64,000 nucleotides of DNA, taken from Martinezella rhizogenes. GTDB lineage: Bacteria; Pseudomonadota; Alphaproteobacteria; Rhizobiales; Rhizobiaceae. The stretch covers positions 434,001 to 498,000 of the forward strand of contig JAAMEZ010000058.1 in assembly GCA_013322215.1 (NCBI GenBank), given 5' to 3'. Both the position numbers and the translations under genes were made by a program. Below the pieces are notes generated by a model. That model made no database searches. It was not told where the DNA came from and saw only the letters and a program-made list of their open reading frames with translations. Shown in pieces: positions 43,463 to 52,033 of this stretch (position 1 is its first letter; each line of letters starts with the position of its first letter).

Positions 43463-45883
43463 TCAATGAGCGATGGAAGAACCCACTTCGTCAACGCCTT
43501 CGACCGTTGCGATCACAGGCGTTTCCACGGTGCCATCCCACTCGATCGGCTCAGGACGGCGAACAAGCGCGTGCTTGATCACCTCACCCATGCGCGACAC
43601 CGGAATGATCTCCATGCTATTCTTCACGTTATCCGGAATCTCCGCCAGGTCCTTGGCGTTCTCTTCCGGGATCAGCACCTTCTTGATGCCGCCGCGCATT
43701 GCCGCCAGCAGCTTTTCCTTCAGGCCGCCGATCGGCAGCACACGGCCGCGCAGCGTGATTTCACCCGTCATGGCGACATCCTTGGAAACCGGGATGCCGG
43801 TCATGATCGAAACGATCGCGGTTGCCATGGCGACACCGGCCGACGGACCATCCTTGGGCGTAGCACCTTCCGGCACATGCACATGGATGTCGCTCTTGTC
43901 AAAGAGCGGCGGCTTGATGCCGAAATCAACAGCGCGCGAGCGGACATAGGAGGCCGCCGCCGAAATCGATTCCTTCATGACTTCCTTCAGGTTGCCGGTG
44001 ACCGTCATGCGGCCCTTGCCCGGCATCATCACGCCTTCGATCGTCAGCAGCTCGCCGCCGACTTCGGTCCAAGCAAGACCGGTGACAACACCGACCTGAT
44101 CGTCGCGCTCGGCTTCGCCATGGCGGAAGCGCGGCACGCCGAGATAGTCGGAGATATTCTCGGCCGTAACGGCAACCGACTTGGTCTTGCCCTTGATGAT
44201 CTCGGTGACCGCCTTGCGGGCGAGCTTCATCAATTCGCGCTCGAAGTTACGAACACCGGCTTCGCGGGTGTACTGCTGGCTGATCGCCATCAGGGCATCG
44301 TCGCTGACCGAGAATTCCTGCGGCTGCAACGCATGTTCCTTGATGGCCTTCGGCAGCAGATGCCGCTTGGCGATCTCGCGCTTTTCATCTTCAGTATAGC
44401 CGGCGATACGGATCACTTCCATGCGGTCCATCAGGGGCGCGGGAATATTCAGCGTATTCGCCGTCGTGATGAACATCACATCAGACAGATCGTATTCGAC
44501 TTCCAGGTAGTGATCCATGAAGGTCGAGTTCTGCGCCGGGTCCAGCACTTCCAGGAGGGCCGAAGACGGATCGCCGCGATAGTCCTGGCCGAGCTTGTCG
44601 ATCTCGTCGAGCAGGAAGAGCGGGTTGGACTTCTTGGCCTTCTTCATCGACTGGATGACCTTGCCGGGCATCGAGCCGATATAGGTGCGGCGGTGACCGC
44701 GGATTTCGGCTTCGTCGCGAACGCCGCCGAGAGCCATACGGACATATTCACGGCCGGTCGCCTTGGCGATCGACTGGGCGAGCGAGGTCTTGCCGACGCC
44801 CGGAGGGCCGACGAGGCACAGGATCGGGCCTTTGATCTTGGTCGCGCGAGCCTGCACGGCCAGATATTCGACGATGCGCTCCTTGACCTTTTCAAGACCG
44901 AAATGATCCGCTTCGAGGATCTTCTCGGCATTGTTCAGGTCAGCCTTGACCTTCGACTTCTTGTGCCAGGGGATGCCCAGCAGCCAGTCGAGGTAGTTAC
45001 GCACCACGGTCGCCTCGGCCGACATCGGGCTCATCTGCCGGAGCTTCTTCAGCTCGGCATCGGCCTTTTCCTTGGCCTCCTTCGACAACTTGGTCTTGGA
45101 GATGCGCTCTTCCAGCTCGGCCATCTCGTCGCGGCCTTCTTCGCCGTCGCCAAGCTCCTTCTGGATCGCCTTCATCTGCTCGTTCAGATAGTATTCGCGC
45201 TGCGTCTTCTCCATCTGGCGCTTGACGCGCGAGCGGATGCGCTTCTCGACCTGCAGAACCGAAATCTCGCCTTCCATGAAGCCGAGCGCCTTCTCCAGGC
45301 GAGCCTTGACGCTGGTGGTTTCCAGCATTTCCTGCTTTTCGGTGATCTTGATCGACAGATGCGATGCGACGGTATCAGCCAGCTTCGAATAATCGTCGAT
45401 CTGGCTGGCGGCACCAACCACTTCCGGCGAAATCTTCTTGTTGAGCTTCACATAGCTCTCGAATTCGGAGACGACCGAGCGGCTGAGTGCTTCCAGCTCG
45501 ACCTGGTCTTCTTCCGGCTCATGCAGGACATGGCCGAGGGCTTCGTAGAAGTCTTCACGGCCGGTATATTCGTCGATCTCTGCGCGCGCACGGCCTTCCA
45601 CCAGCACCTTGACGGTGCCGTCGGGCAGTTTCAGCAGCTGCAGGACATTTGCAACGGTACCGACCTTATGGATGGCGTCCGGCGCGGGATCATCATCGCT
45701 GGCATTGATCTGGGTGACCAGCATGATCTGCTTGTCCGAACCCATGACCTCTTCCAGCGCGCGAATGGATTTCTCCCGTCCGACGAACAGAGGCACGATC
45801 ATGTGGGGGAAGACCACGATGTCGCGCAACGGCAGTACCGGATAGGCAATGCTGTCGTGTGTCGCAGACGTTTTCTTACTCAT
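43463..45883 (-). CDS. lon: ATP-dependent protease Lon
   Basis: 806 aa from the ATG at 45883 (MSKKTSATHDSIAYPVLPL), chosen because AAGGAAATG precedes it; the reading frame continues upstream without support. N-terminal substrate-binding domain (about 15-210) with PVLPLRDIVVFPHMIVPLF, coiled-coil, AAA+ module with Walker A GPPGVGKTSLA, and C-terminal Ser-Lys protease domain whose nucleophile lies in PKDGPSAGVAMA. Lon degrades misfolded and regulatory proteins in the cytoplasm; in rhizobia it also affects exopolysaccharide synthesis. An RpoH-type promoter candidate lies upstream. Confidence 0.97.
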   Translation of the reverse strand: MSKKTSATHDSIAYPVLPLRDIVVFPHMIVPLFVGREKSIRALEEVMGSDKQIMLVTQINASDDDPAPDAIHKVGTVANVLQLLKLPDGTVKVLVEGRARAEIDEYTGREDFYEALGHVLHEPEEDQVELEALSRSVVSEFESYVKLNKKISPEVVGAASQIDDYSKLADTVASHLSIKITEKQEMLETTSVKARLEKALGFMEGEISVLQVEKRIRSRVKRQMEKTQREYYLNEQMKAIQKELGDGEEGRDEMAELEERISKTKLSKEAKEKADAELKKLRQMSPMSAEATVVRNYLDWLLGIPWHKKSKVKADLNNAEKILEADHFGLEKVKERIVEYLAVQARATKIKGPILCLVGPPGVGKTSLAQSIAKATGREYVRMALGGVRDEAEIRGHRRTYIGSMPGKVIQSMKKAKKSNPLFLLDEIDKLGQDYRGDPSSALLEVLDPAQNSTFMDHYLEVEYDLSDVMFITTANTLNIPAPLMDRMEVIRIAGYTEDEKREIAKRHLLPKAIKEHALQPQEFSVSDDALMAISQQYTREAGVRNFERELMKLARKAVTEIIKGKTKSVAVTAENISDYLGVPRFRHGEAERDDQVGVVTGLAWTEVGGELLTIEGVMMPGKGRMTVTGNLKEVMKESISAAASYVRSRAVDFGIKPPLFDKSDIHVHVPEGATPKDGPSAGVAMATAIVSIMTGIPVSKDVAMTGEITLRGRVLPIGGLKEKLLAAMRGGIKKVLIPEENAKDLAEIPDNVKNSMEIIPVSRMGEVIKHALVRRPEPIEWDGTVETPVIATVEGVDEVGSSIAH

Positions 45884-45920
45884 GTCATTTCCTTTCCGTC
45901 GTCCCGTTCCCGGGCTCTCT

Positions 45921-45944
45921 GCCGGCTTGGGGGATTTAGCCGGC
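45921..45944 (-). repeat. 5'-UTR hairpin of lon
   Basis: GCCGGCT and AGCCGGC form a perfect 7-bp stem with a ten-base loop. It lies between the putative lon promoter and the ribosome binding site, so it would be in the mRNA leader. Its role, if any, is unknown. Confidence 0.45.
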
Positions 45945-45959
45945 TCTCTCACTTGGTAA

Positions 45960-45990
45960 ACAAGTGGAGCTTCACACTGCCTATTTCAAG
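45960..45990 (-). promoter_or_regulatory. Candidate RpoH (heat-shock) promoter of lon
   Basis: On the minus strand, CTTGAA (45990-45985) is followed after 17 bases by CCACTTGT (45967-45960). This fits the heat-shock sigma pattern CTTGAA-N13-17-CCCCATNT at most positions. The -10 element ends about 75 bp before the lon ATG. The clpP gene has a similar element. Confidence 0.5.
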
Positions 45991-46253
45991 TCACAGGAAA
46001 CGCCCGCCACAAGGCGACGATCCCGCGTATTCGCGAGGAGGAACGCAACAACAAAACACCAAGGCCCGGCAACTCGAACACCACCGGCGACGCTAAAATC
46101 CGAAGAAAAAACGCCGGGCCTGCGCCCTGTCCGCCTAGTGCTCCAGAATCATGCCATCATGGCTGCAGCAGGGACTCTTCACAACCGGTTCCGACGGCAT
46201 TCCAATAAGCTTATCCAAGACTTTATCAGCAAACTGTACGATTTTTCAAACAG
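45991..46253. other. Gene-free region between lon promoter and clpX terminator
   Basis: About 260 bp beyond the lon promoter candidate. No reading frame with a ribosome binding site and normal composition, no RNA motif recognised. Confidence 0.5.
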
Positions 46254-46283
46254 AAAGGGGCCCGTCGATGACGAGCCCCCGAT
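46254..46283 (-). terminator. Candidate intrinsic terminator of clpX
   Basis: On the minus strand, GGGGC-T-CGTC, an ATC loop and GACG-G-GCCCC form a nine-pair stem with one opposed mismatch, followed by TTTCTGTTTG. It begins about 20 bp past the clpX stop codon. Confidence 0.65.
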
Positions 46284-46303
46284 TCGTGATCACGGATGGT
46301 GGA

Positions 46304-47581
46304 TCAGGCCGTTGCGTTGGCCTTTTCCTCCTGCCGGTCGGCATAGATGTAGAGCGGGCGGGCAGAGCCACGAACCACTTCCTCGGAAATGACCACTTCG
46401 CGCACGCCTTCCAGCGCGGGTAGTTCGAACATGGTGTCGAGGAGGATCTTTTCCATGATGGAGCGCAGACCACGAGCACCCGTCTTGCGGACGATCGCCT
46501 TGCGGGCGATTTCGCGCAGGGCATCCTCGTGGAAGGTCAGCTCGACGTCTTCCATTTCGAACAGGCGCTGATACTGCTTCACCAGCGCGTTCTTCGGCTC
46601 GGAGAGGATCTGGATCAGCGCATCCTCGTCAAGGTCCTCCAGCGTCGCCAGAACGGGCAGACGGCCGATGAATTCGGGGATGAGACCGAACTTCACCAGA
46701 TCTTCCGGCTCCAGCTCGCGCAGCACTTCGCCGACGCGACGGTCATCCGGAGCCTTGACAGTGGCGCCGAAGCCGATCGAGGTCTTCTCGCCACGGGCGG
46801 AGATGATCTTGTCGAGGCCCGCAAAGGCGCCGCCGCAGATGAAGAGGATGTTGGTCGTGTCCACCTGCAGGAATTCCTGCTGCGGATGCTTGCGGCCGCC
46901 CTGCGGGGGAACCGAAGCCACGGTGCCTTCCATGATCTTCAGAAGCGCCTGCTGCACACCCTCGCCCGAGACATCGCGCGTGATCGACGGATTGTCCGAC
47001 TTACGGGAAATCTTGTCGACTTCGTCGATGTAGACGATGCCGCGCTGCGCGCGCTCGACGTTGTAGTCGGCAGCCTGCAGCAGCTTCAGGATGATGTTTT
47101 CGACGTCTTCGCCGACGTAGCCCGCTTCGGTCAGCGTCGTCGCATCGGCCATGGTGAAGGGAACGTCGATGATGCGGGCGAGCGTCTGAGCAAGATAGGT
47201 CTTGCCGCAGCCGGTCGGGCCGACGAGCATGATGTTCGACTTCGCCAGCTCGACGTCACCGTTCTTCGATGCGTGAGCGAGACGCTTGTAATGGTTGTGA
47301 ACGGCAACAGACAGGATCTTCTTTGCCTGCCGCTGGCCGATGACGTATTCGTCAAGAACCTTGATAATATCCTGCGGGGTCGGAACACCGTCACGCGACT
47401 TCACCATCGAGGATTTGTTTTCCTCGCGGATGATGTCCATGCATAGCTCGACGCACTCGTCGCAGATGAATACGGTCGGTCCGGCAATCAACTTCCGGAC
47501 TTCATGCTGGCTCTTACCGCAGAACGAACAATAAAGCGTGTTCTTTGAGTCGCCGCCGTTGCTGCCGCTGACTTTGCTCAT
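46304..47581 (-). CDS. clpX: ATP-dependent Clp protease ATP-binding subunit ClpX
   Basis: 425 aa, standard length. The N-terminal zinc-binding domain uses Cys18, Cys21, Cys40 and Cys43. The AAA+ module has Walker A VGPTGCGKTYLAQ, Walker B IVYIDEVDKI, and the pore loop GYVGEDVE. Near 260 the ISARGEK and FGLIPEFIGRLP blocks are present, and the IGF-type ClpP-docking loop is recognisable as TSIGFGATV. ClpX unfolds substrates for ClpP; in alphaproteobacteria it is central to cell-cycle proteolysis. It is downstream of clpP, with 297 bp between them. Confidence 0.97.
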   Translation of the reverse strand: MSKVSGSNGGDSKNTLYCSFCGKSQHEVRKLIAGPTVFICDECVELCMDIIREENKSSMVKSRDGVPTPQDIIKVLDEYVIGQRQAKKILSVAVHNHYKRLAHASKNGDVELAKSNIMLVGPTGCGKTYLAQTLARIIDVPFTMADATTLTEAGYVGEDVENIILKLLQAADYNVERAQRGIVYIDEVDKISRKSDNPSITRDVSGEGVQQALLKIMEGTVASVPPQGGRKHPQQEFLQVDTTNILFICGGAFAGLDKIISARGEKTSIGFGATVKAPDDRRVGEVLRELEPEDLVKFGLIPEFIGRLPVLATLEDLDEDALIQILSEPKNALVKQYQRLFEMEDVELTFHEDALREIARKAIVRKTGARGLRSIMEKILLDTMFELPALEGVREVVISEEVVRGSARPLYIYADRQEEKANATA

Positions 47582-47863
47582 ATCACTTTCCTTCCAGCAC
47601 GCCGCAAATTTCCAATTTGAAATCGCGGTCCACTCTATGCGCCCGCCGGACCTGCCCCTCGTTTGCAGATCGCGGCGCCCTTCAGGGTACTGAACGCAGG
47701 CCAGGCAACCAACCGGAACTGCGTGGCAACGATCCCCCTTCGAATGCCGAATGCTATGTCATAAAAACGCTACATAGCATTAATGCCTACTATTACCGTG
47801 TTCCGCTCCACATTAAACCCCTATTCGATCACAAATGGGATAGAACTGTGGCGTAGAAGTCAC
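47582..47863. other. Gene-free region between clpP and clpX
   Basis: About 280 bp with no credible gene. It should contain the clpX promoter (minus). I do not find the CTTGAA heat-shock element here that is seen upstream of lon and clpP. Confidence 0.5.
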
Positions 47864-47888
47864 CGCCTCGTGGATTAATCACGAGGCG
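47864..47888 (-). repeat. Hairpin overlapping the clpP stop codon
   Basis: CGCCTCGTG and CACGAGGCG form a perfect 9-bp stem around a GATTAAT loop. On the minus strand it includes the last codons and stop of clpP, and no T run follows. It may protect the 3' end of the clpP mRNA or separate clpP from clpX expression. Confidence 0.55.
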
Positions 47889-48511
47889 CTTTCACCCTCT
47901 ATTTCGGTACGCGACGTCAGCACCTTGTCGATCAGACCCCATTCCTTGGCCTCCTCCGAGGACATGAAATGGTCACGATCGAGCGTCTGCTCGACCTCTT
48001 CATAGGTCCGGCCGCAATGCTTGACGTAAACTTCATTGAGGCGACGCTTCATCTTGATGATGTCGCGGGCGTGGCGCTCGATATCCGAAGCCTGGCCCTG
48101 GAAACCGCCCGAAGGCTGGTGAACCATGATGCGGGAATTCGGCGTTGCGAAACGCATGTCCTTGTCGCCGGCGGCCAGAAGCAGCGAGCCCATCGACGCA
48201 GCCTGACCAATGCAGAGCGTCGAAACGGCCGGCTTGATGAACTGCATCGTATCGTAGATCGCCATGCCGGCGGTCACGACACCGCCCGGCGAATTGATAT
48301 AGAGCGCGATTTCCTTCTTCGGGTTTTCGGCCTCGAGGAAGAGAAGCTGGGCGCACACCAGCGTCGCCATATGGTCTTCGACCGGTCCGGTCAGGAAAAT
48401 GATGCGTTCCTTCAGCAGGCGGGAATAGATGTCGTAAGACCGTTCCCCGCGGTTGGTCTGCTCGACAACCATCGGCACCAGAGCCATAGCTGTATCGACT
48501 GGATTTCTCAT
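47879..48511 (-). CDS. clpP: ATP-dependent Clp protease proteolytic subunit ClpP
   Basis: 210 aa. The serine protease triad is Ser106 (GQAASMGSLLLAAG), His131 (RIMVHQPSGG) and Asp180 (DRDHFM). INSPGGVVTAGMAIYDTM is the conserved oxyanion-loop region. ClpP forms a double heptamer chamber fed by ClpX or ClpA. The ATG at 48511 follows AAAGGACG. Upstream lie a leader hairpin and an RpoH-type promoter candidate. Confidence 0.97.
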   Translation of the reverse strand: MRNPVDTAMALVPMVVEQTNRGERSYDIYSRLLKERIIFLTGPVEDHMATLVCAQLLFLEAENPKKEIALYINSPGGVVTAGMAIYDTMQFIKPAVSTLCIGQAASMGSLLLAAGDKDMRFATPNSRIMVHQPSGGFQGQASDIERHARDIIKMKRRLNEVYVKHCGRTYEEVEQTLDRDHFMSSEEAKEWGLIDKVLTSRTEIEGESAS

Positions 48512-48533
48512 GTGCGTCCTTTATCAAACTTGC

Positions 48534-48554
48534 CCCGGCGACGGAAACGCCGGG
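48534..48554 (-). repeat. 5'-UTR hairpin of clpP
   Basis: CCCGGCG and CGCCGGG form a perfect 7-bp GC stem around seven bases. It lies between the promoter candidate and the ribosome binding site of clpP, about 23 bp before the start codon. Confidence 0.45.
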
Positions 48555-48580
48555 AATCGGAGTAAAAATCCTTTACTCCT

Positions 48581-48610
48581 ACATAGAGTGTCCCTGCCCT
48601 GCACTTCAAG
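48581..48610 (-). promoter_or_regulatory. Candidate RpoH (heat-shock) promoter of clpP
   Basis: On the minus strand, CTTGAA (48610-48605), a 16-base spacer and CTCTATGT (48588-48581) match CTTGAA-N13-17-CCCCATNT at all -35 and most -10 positions. It ends about 70 bp before the clpP start. The same kind of element stands before lon. Confidence 0.6.
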
Positions 48611-48913
48611 ACGCCCGAAAGCATAACGTCAAAAAGCACTAATGCCCCACGAGGCGTTGACAAAGCATTTCTAACCACGGCTCCTCGAATGCCAAGACGC
48701 TGTAGCGACGCACCATCCGCTACCCACTACAATTCGCAATCGCAAGGTGAAGGAAGCATGAAGGTCTGTGCCGGTCTGGCGGAGATCTCCAGCACAGGCA
48801 AAATTTACCAACTGATTTAAGGAACTTGCCATCTTATTGGGCAAGGATGAGCCGATCGCGGAAATCGTCGTGCTGTTTGCGCCGACGGCCGAAAACAGCG
48901 GAGACATCCGATC
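48611..48913. other. Gene-free divergent region between clpP and the GGDEF gene
   Basis: About 300 bp. It must carry the promoter of the plus-strand diguanylate cyclase gene. No further motif or small gene is recognised. Confidence 0.5.
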
Positions 48914-50167
48914 GTGCTGAATATGACCACAGGCCTCACCATATGGTGTTCGGAAGCCATCACCTTGGCGACCGTTCTCCTTCTTGCCTGGCGGCACGAT
49001 CGCAAATCCCCCGCCTATTTGATCTGGGCTCTGGGTTTCACCGTCAGCGCCGCGGGCTTCGCCCTGGTGGCAGCTCGCGGCGTCATCCCCGATATCTGGT
49101 CGATCCAGATCGGCAATGCCGTGGGGCTGCTTGGCGAAAGCGCCTGGATCGTCGGCTTCCGCATAATGGACAAACGCGAGCTGGAATGGTCGGCATTTCT
49201 GCCGCCCGTGCTCTGGCTGATCGGCGTCAGCCTGCCATGGGTCACGGATAATTTCATCAATCGCATCATCGTCTACGATCTCGCAGGAGCCGTCGGCGCG
49301 ACCTTGCTCGCCTTCGCCGTCCAGCCGGCTGACGGCCGGCGCGAGCCGGCACGCGGACAGCTCGGCATCGTCTTCGTGACACTCGCCTGCTTCTGCTTCG
49401 GCTCGGCTCTCTGGATGGTGTTGATGGCCCCGCCATTGGGACAGGCCATGATCTATCGCGGCTACATGGCACTTGGCTATGCTCTGCTCATCATCGTCGC
49501 CATCATTCTCAACGGCAAGCTTCTCATGGAACGCGCCGAGCGCCGCTGGCGGGCGATTTCCATCACCGATACTTTGACCGGCGTTCTGAACCGGCGCGGT
49601 CTCCAGGAAAGCTACGAGATTCTTGTCGGCGAAGGACAGCAACAACCGCGGAAACTCGCCGCATTGCTGTTCGATCTCGACCATTTCAAGAAGATCAATG
49701 ACCGCCATGGCCACCAGGCAGGCGACGCGGTTCTGGTCGAGTTTGCCCGTATCGCCCGTCAGTTCGTGCCTCGCACTGGCACATTCGGCAGAATGGGCGG
49801 AGAGGAATTCGTCGCCTTCGTTCCGATAGACGAGCAGTCGCAGGCCGAAGCGCTGGCGGAAACCATCCGCGCCGATTTCTGCCGCGTGCCGCTGCTTGCC
49901 GGCCGCTCGCTGGTGCCGGCGACGGTCAGCATCGGCGTTGCGATCATGCCGCGCGACACGGTCAGCTGGGACCGGCTGGTTTCCTTTGCAGACCGCGCAC
50001 TTTACGCCGCCAAGCGCGCAGGTCGCAACTGCACCATCGTCTTCAATGAAATGGAGACCGCGGGAGAGCCCGACGCGACGACTGCGGCGGATGAAGGCGA
50101 ACTGGTGCCGACGCTCGACGACCAGATCCACGCCTTGCGGCGCATGGGCACGCTCGCCAGGATGTGA
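48914..50167 (+). CDS. Membrane-bound diguanylate cyclase (GGDEF domain)
   Basis: 417 aa from a GTG at 48914 (ATG at 48923 is also possible; a GGAG stands upstream). The N-terminal half has about seven hydrophobic segments and no recognised sensor domain. The C-terminal GGDEF domain (about 215-380) shows LTGVLNRRG, FDLDHFKKINDRHGHQAGD, and the active loop as GGEEF (FGRMGGEEFVAF). This predicts synthesis of cyclic di-GMP. The four residues before the usual five-residue spacer are PRTG, so the RxxD inhibitory site is absent. The gene is alone between clpP and the pst operon. Confidence 0.93.
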   Translation: MLNMTTGLTIWCSEAITLATVLLLAWRHDRKSPAYLIWALGFTVSAAGFALVAARGVIPDIWSIQIGNAVGLLGESAWIVGFRIMDKRELEWSAFLPPVLWLIGVSLPWVTDNFINRIIVYDLAGAVGATLLAFAVQPADGRREPARGQLGIVFVTLACFCFGSALWMVLMAPPLGQAMIYRGYMALGYALLIIVAIILNGKLLMERAERRWRAISITDTLTGVLNRRGLQESYEILVGEGQQQPRKLAALLFDLDHFKKINDRHGHQAGDAVLVEFARIARQFVPRTGTFGRMGGEEFVAFVPIDEQSQAEALAETIRADFCRVPLLAGRSLVPATVSIGVAIMPRDTVSWDRLVSFADRALYAAKRAGRNCTIVFNEMETAGEPDATTAADEGELVPTLDDQIHALRRMGTLARM

Positions 50168-50250
50168 CCGGCCTATCCGGCACATCCCATTCGATAGCTT
50201 TGGCTTGACCAAATCATACAGTCGCCCAACAAAGCGGCCGCTCTCAAACA

Positions 50251-50278
50251 CAAAAGGCGCGCCTGAACAGCGCGCCTT
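50251..50278 (-). terminator. Intrinsic terminator of the pst operon
   Basis: On the minus strand AAGGCGCGC and GCGCGCCTT enclose a seven-base loop, followed by TTTTGTGTTT. It lies about 30 bp after the pstB stop codon, so transcription seems to end here and phoU/phoB are not part of this transcript. Confidence 0.8.
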
Positions 50279-50307
50279 CGCAAATCGTGCGGCAATCTCC
50301 GGCCGTA

Positions 50308-51141
50308 TCAGCCGTAACGACCGGTGATGTAGTCTTCCGTGCGCTTGACCTTCGGCGCCTGGAATATCTGCTCGGTCTGGCCGTATTCGATCAACTCGCC
50401 AAGATACATGAAGGCGGTGCTGTCGGAGATACGGCTCGCCTGCTGCATGTTGTGCGTGACGATGACGATCGTGAAATCACCCTTCAGCTGCGACACCAGT
50501 TCTTCGACCTTGGCGGTGGAGATCGGGTCAAGAGCCGAGGTCGGTTCGTCGAGAAGCAGGACTTCGGGGCGAATGGCGATGGCGCGAGCGATGCAGAGGC
50601 GCTGCTGCTGGCCGCCGGAAAGGCCAAGTCCGCTCTGGTGCAGCTTTTCCTTCACTTCGCTCCAAAGCGCCGTTTCCGTCAGCGCCGCTTCGACGCGGAC
50701 GTCCATTTCCGCCTTGGAAATCTTTTCATAGAGCCGGATGCCGAAAGCGACGTTTTCATAGATCGACATCGGGAACGGCGTCGGCTTCTGGAACACCATG
50801 CCGACCTTAGCGCGCAGATCGTTCAGATCGACGTCCTTGGTGAGGATATTGCGACCGTCCAGCAGGATCTCGCCCGCAACCGTCTGGCCCGGATAGAGAT
50901 CATACATGCGGTTGAAGGTGCGCAGCAGCGTGGACTTGCCGCAGCCCGAGGGGCCGATGAAGGCGGTGACCGCATTTTTGCGGATGTTCATATTCACGCT
51001 CTTCAGAACGCGATGGCCGTTCTGATAGGTGAAATCGAGGTTCTTCACCTCCAGTTTCGCCAGGCCGAGATCCGACTGGGACGCGGCGTCCTTCCCCGGC
51101 TGTGCGTTGACGCTCTGGAAATTGCTGTCGCTCATGTTCAT
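50308..51141 (-). CDS. pstB: Phosphate ABC transporter ATP-binding protein PstB
   Basis: 277 aa from the ATG at 51141, which has AGGA eight bases upstream; a GTG at 51174 overlapping pstA is possible but less likely. Walker A is GPSGCGKSTLL, signature LSGGQQQRLCIARA, Walker B VLLLDEPTSALDP, and the switch His in IVTHNMQQA. It drives high-affinity phosphate import. It is the last gene of the operon and is followed by an intrinsic terminator. Confidence 0.97.
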   Translation of the reverse strand: MNMSDSNFQSVNAQPGKDAASQSDLGLAKLEVKNLDFTYQNGHRVLKSVNMNIRKNAVTAFIGPSGCGKSTLLRTFNRMYDLYPGQTVAGEILLDGRNILTKDVDLNDLRAKVGMVFQKPTPFPMSIYENVAFGIRLYEKISKAEMDVRVEAALTETALWSEVKEKLHQSGLGLSGGQQQRLCIARAIAIRPEVLLLDEPTSALDPISTAKVEELVSQLKGDFTIVIVTHNMQQASRISDSTAFMYLGELIEYGQTEQIFQAPKVKRTEDYITGRYG

Positions 51142-51170
51142 GGTCTCATTCCTATCGTTCGGCGGCTGCG

Positions 51171-52022
51171 TCACTGGCGGCGCCCACTCAAGACACGGGC
51201 AAGGACGTTTAGCGCAAGGATGGCAACGGTGATGATCAGCGCGCCGGCCCAGGCAAGTTGTTTCAGATCCTCGCCGGCATCGGCGGCGAGCGTGTTGATC
51301 GCAACCGGCAGCGTGGCGATCGGACCGGTCAGGCCCGCATTCATGAATTTACTATAACCGGCGGTGAAGAGAAGTGGCGCGGTTTCGCCGCTGATGCGGG
51401 CGACGGCCAACAGGATGCCGGTGAGGATGCCGGTCCAGGCGGAACGATAAATCACCAGCGTCATGGACTTCCAGCGCGGCGCGCCGAGCGCGGCGGTCGC
51501 CTCGCGCAGCGCATTCGGCACCAACAGCAGCATGTCCTGCGTCGTGCGGTTGACGACCGGGAGGGCGATCAGCGCCAGCGCGAGGATGCCGGCGATCGCG
51601 GAGTTGCCGTGCATGGGCACGACGACAGCGCCATAGACGAACACGCCGACAATGATCGAGGGCGCCGACAGCAGGATGTCATTGATGAACTTGGCAAACT
51701 CGGCAAGCTTGGTGCCGTTGGCATATTCCACCAGATAGGTGCCGGCGAGAATGCCGATCGGCGCGGCGATCAGGATGGCGCAGCCCGTGACCAGCACAGT
51801 ACCGTAGATTGCGTTGATCAGGCCACCGCGGGAGCCCTGAGCCGGGATCGACATGGTGAACACGTCGAGGCTGAGCGCCGATACACCGCGATAAAGCAGG
51901 CTCACAAGGATCACGCTGAGAAAGAATATGCCAAGGACGGCCGCGAGGAAGCACAAGGCCATCATCACCCGGTTCTTACCATAGCGTCTCGACACGAGGT
52001 TCTGACGAATTGCATTTTCCAT
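51171..52022 (-). CDS. pstA: Phosphate ABC transporter permease PstA
   Basis: 283 aa from the ATG at 52022 (MENAIRQNLVSRRYG). Six hydrophobic segments. The inner-membrane permease signature appears as NALREATAALGAPRWKSMTLVI, of which EATAALGAPRWKSM is the EAA-loop that contacts PstB; the APSIIVGVFVYGAVV segment is also typical. It starts 12 bp after the pstC stop. It forms the channel with PstC. Confidence 0.96.
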   Translation of the reverse strand: MENAIRQNLVSRRYGKNRVMMALCFLAAVLGIFFLSVILVSLLYRGVSALSLDVFTMSIPAQGSRGGLINAIYGTVLVTGCAILIAAPIGILAGTYLVEYANGTKLAEFAKFINDILLSAPSIIVGVFVYGAVVVPMHGNSAIAGILALALIALPVVNRTTQDMLLLVPNALREATAALGAPRWKSMTLVIYRSAWTGILTGILLAVARISGETAPLLFTAGYSKFMNAGLTGPIATLPVAINTLAADAGEDLKQLAWAGALIITVAILALNVLARVLSGRRQ

Positions 52023-52033
52023 GGGCTTTATCC

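Noticed and set aside
43319..46096. 925-aa reading frame opposite lon
   Set aside because: Antisense shadow of lon, whose AAA+ and protease motifs are intact; no ribosome binding site and an atypical His/Arg-rich composition.
48671..50251. 526-aa reading frame opposite the GGDEF gene
   Set aside because: Antisense to a domain-verified diguanylate cyclase and would run into the clpP upstream region.
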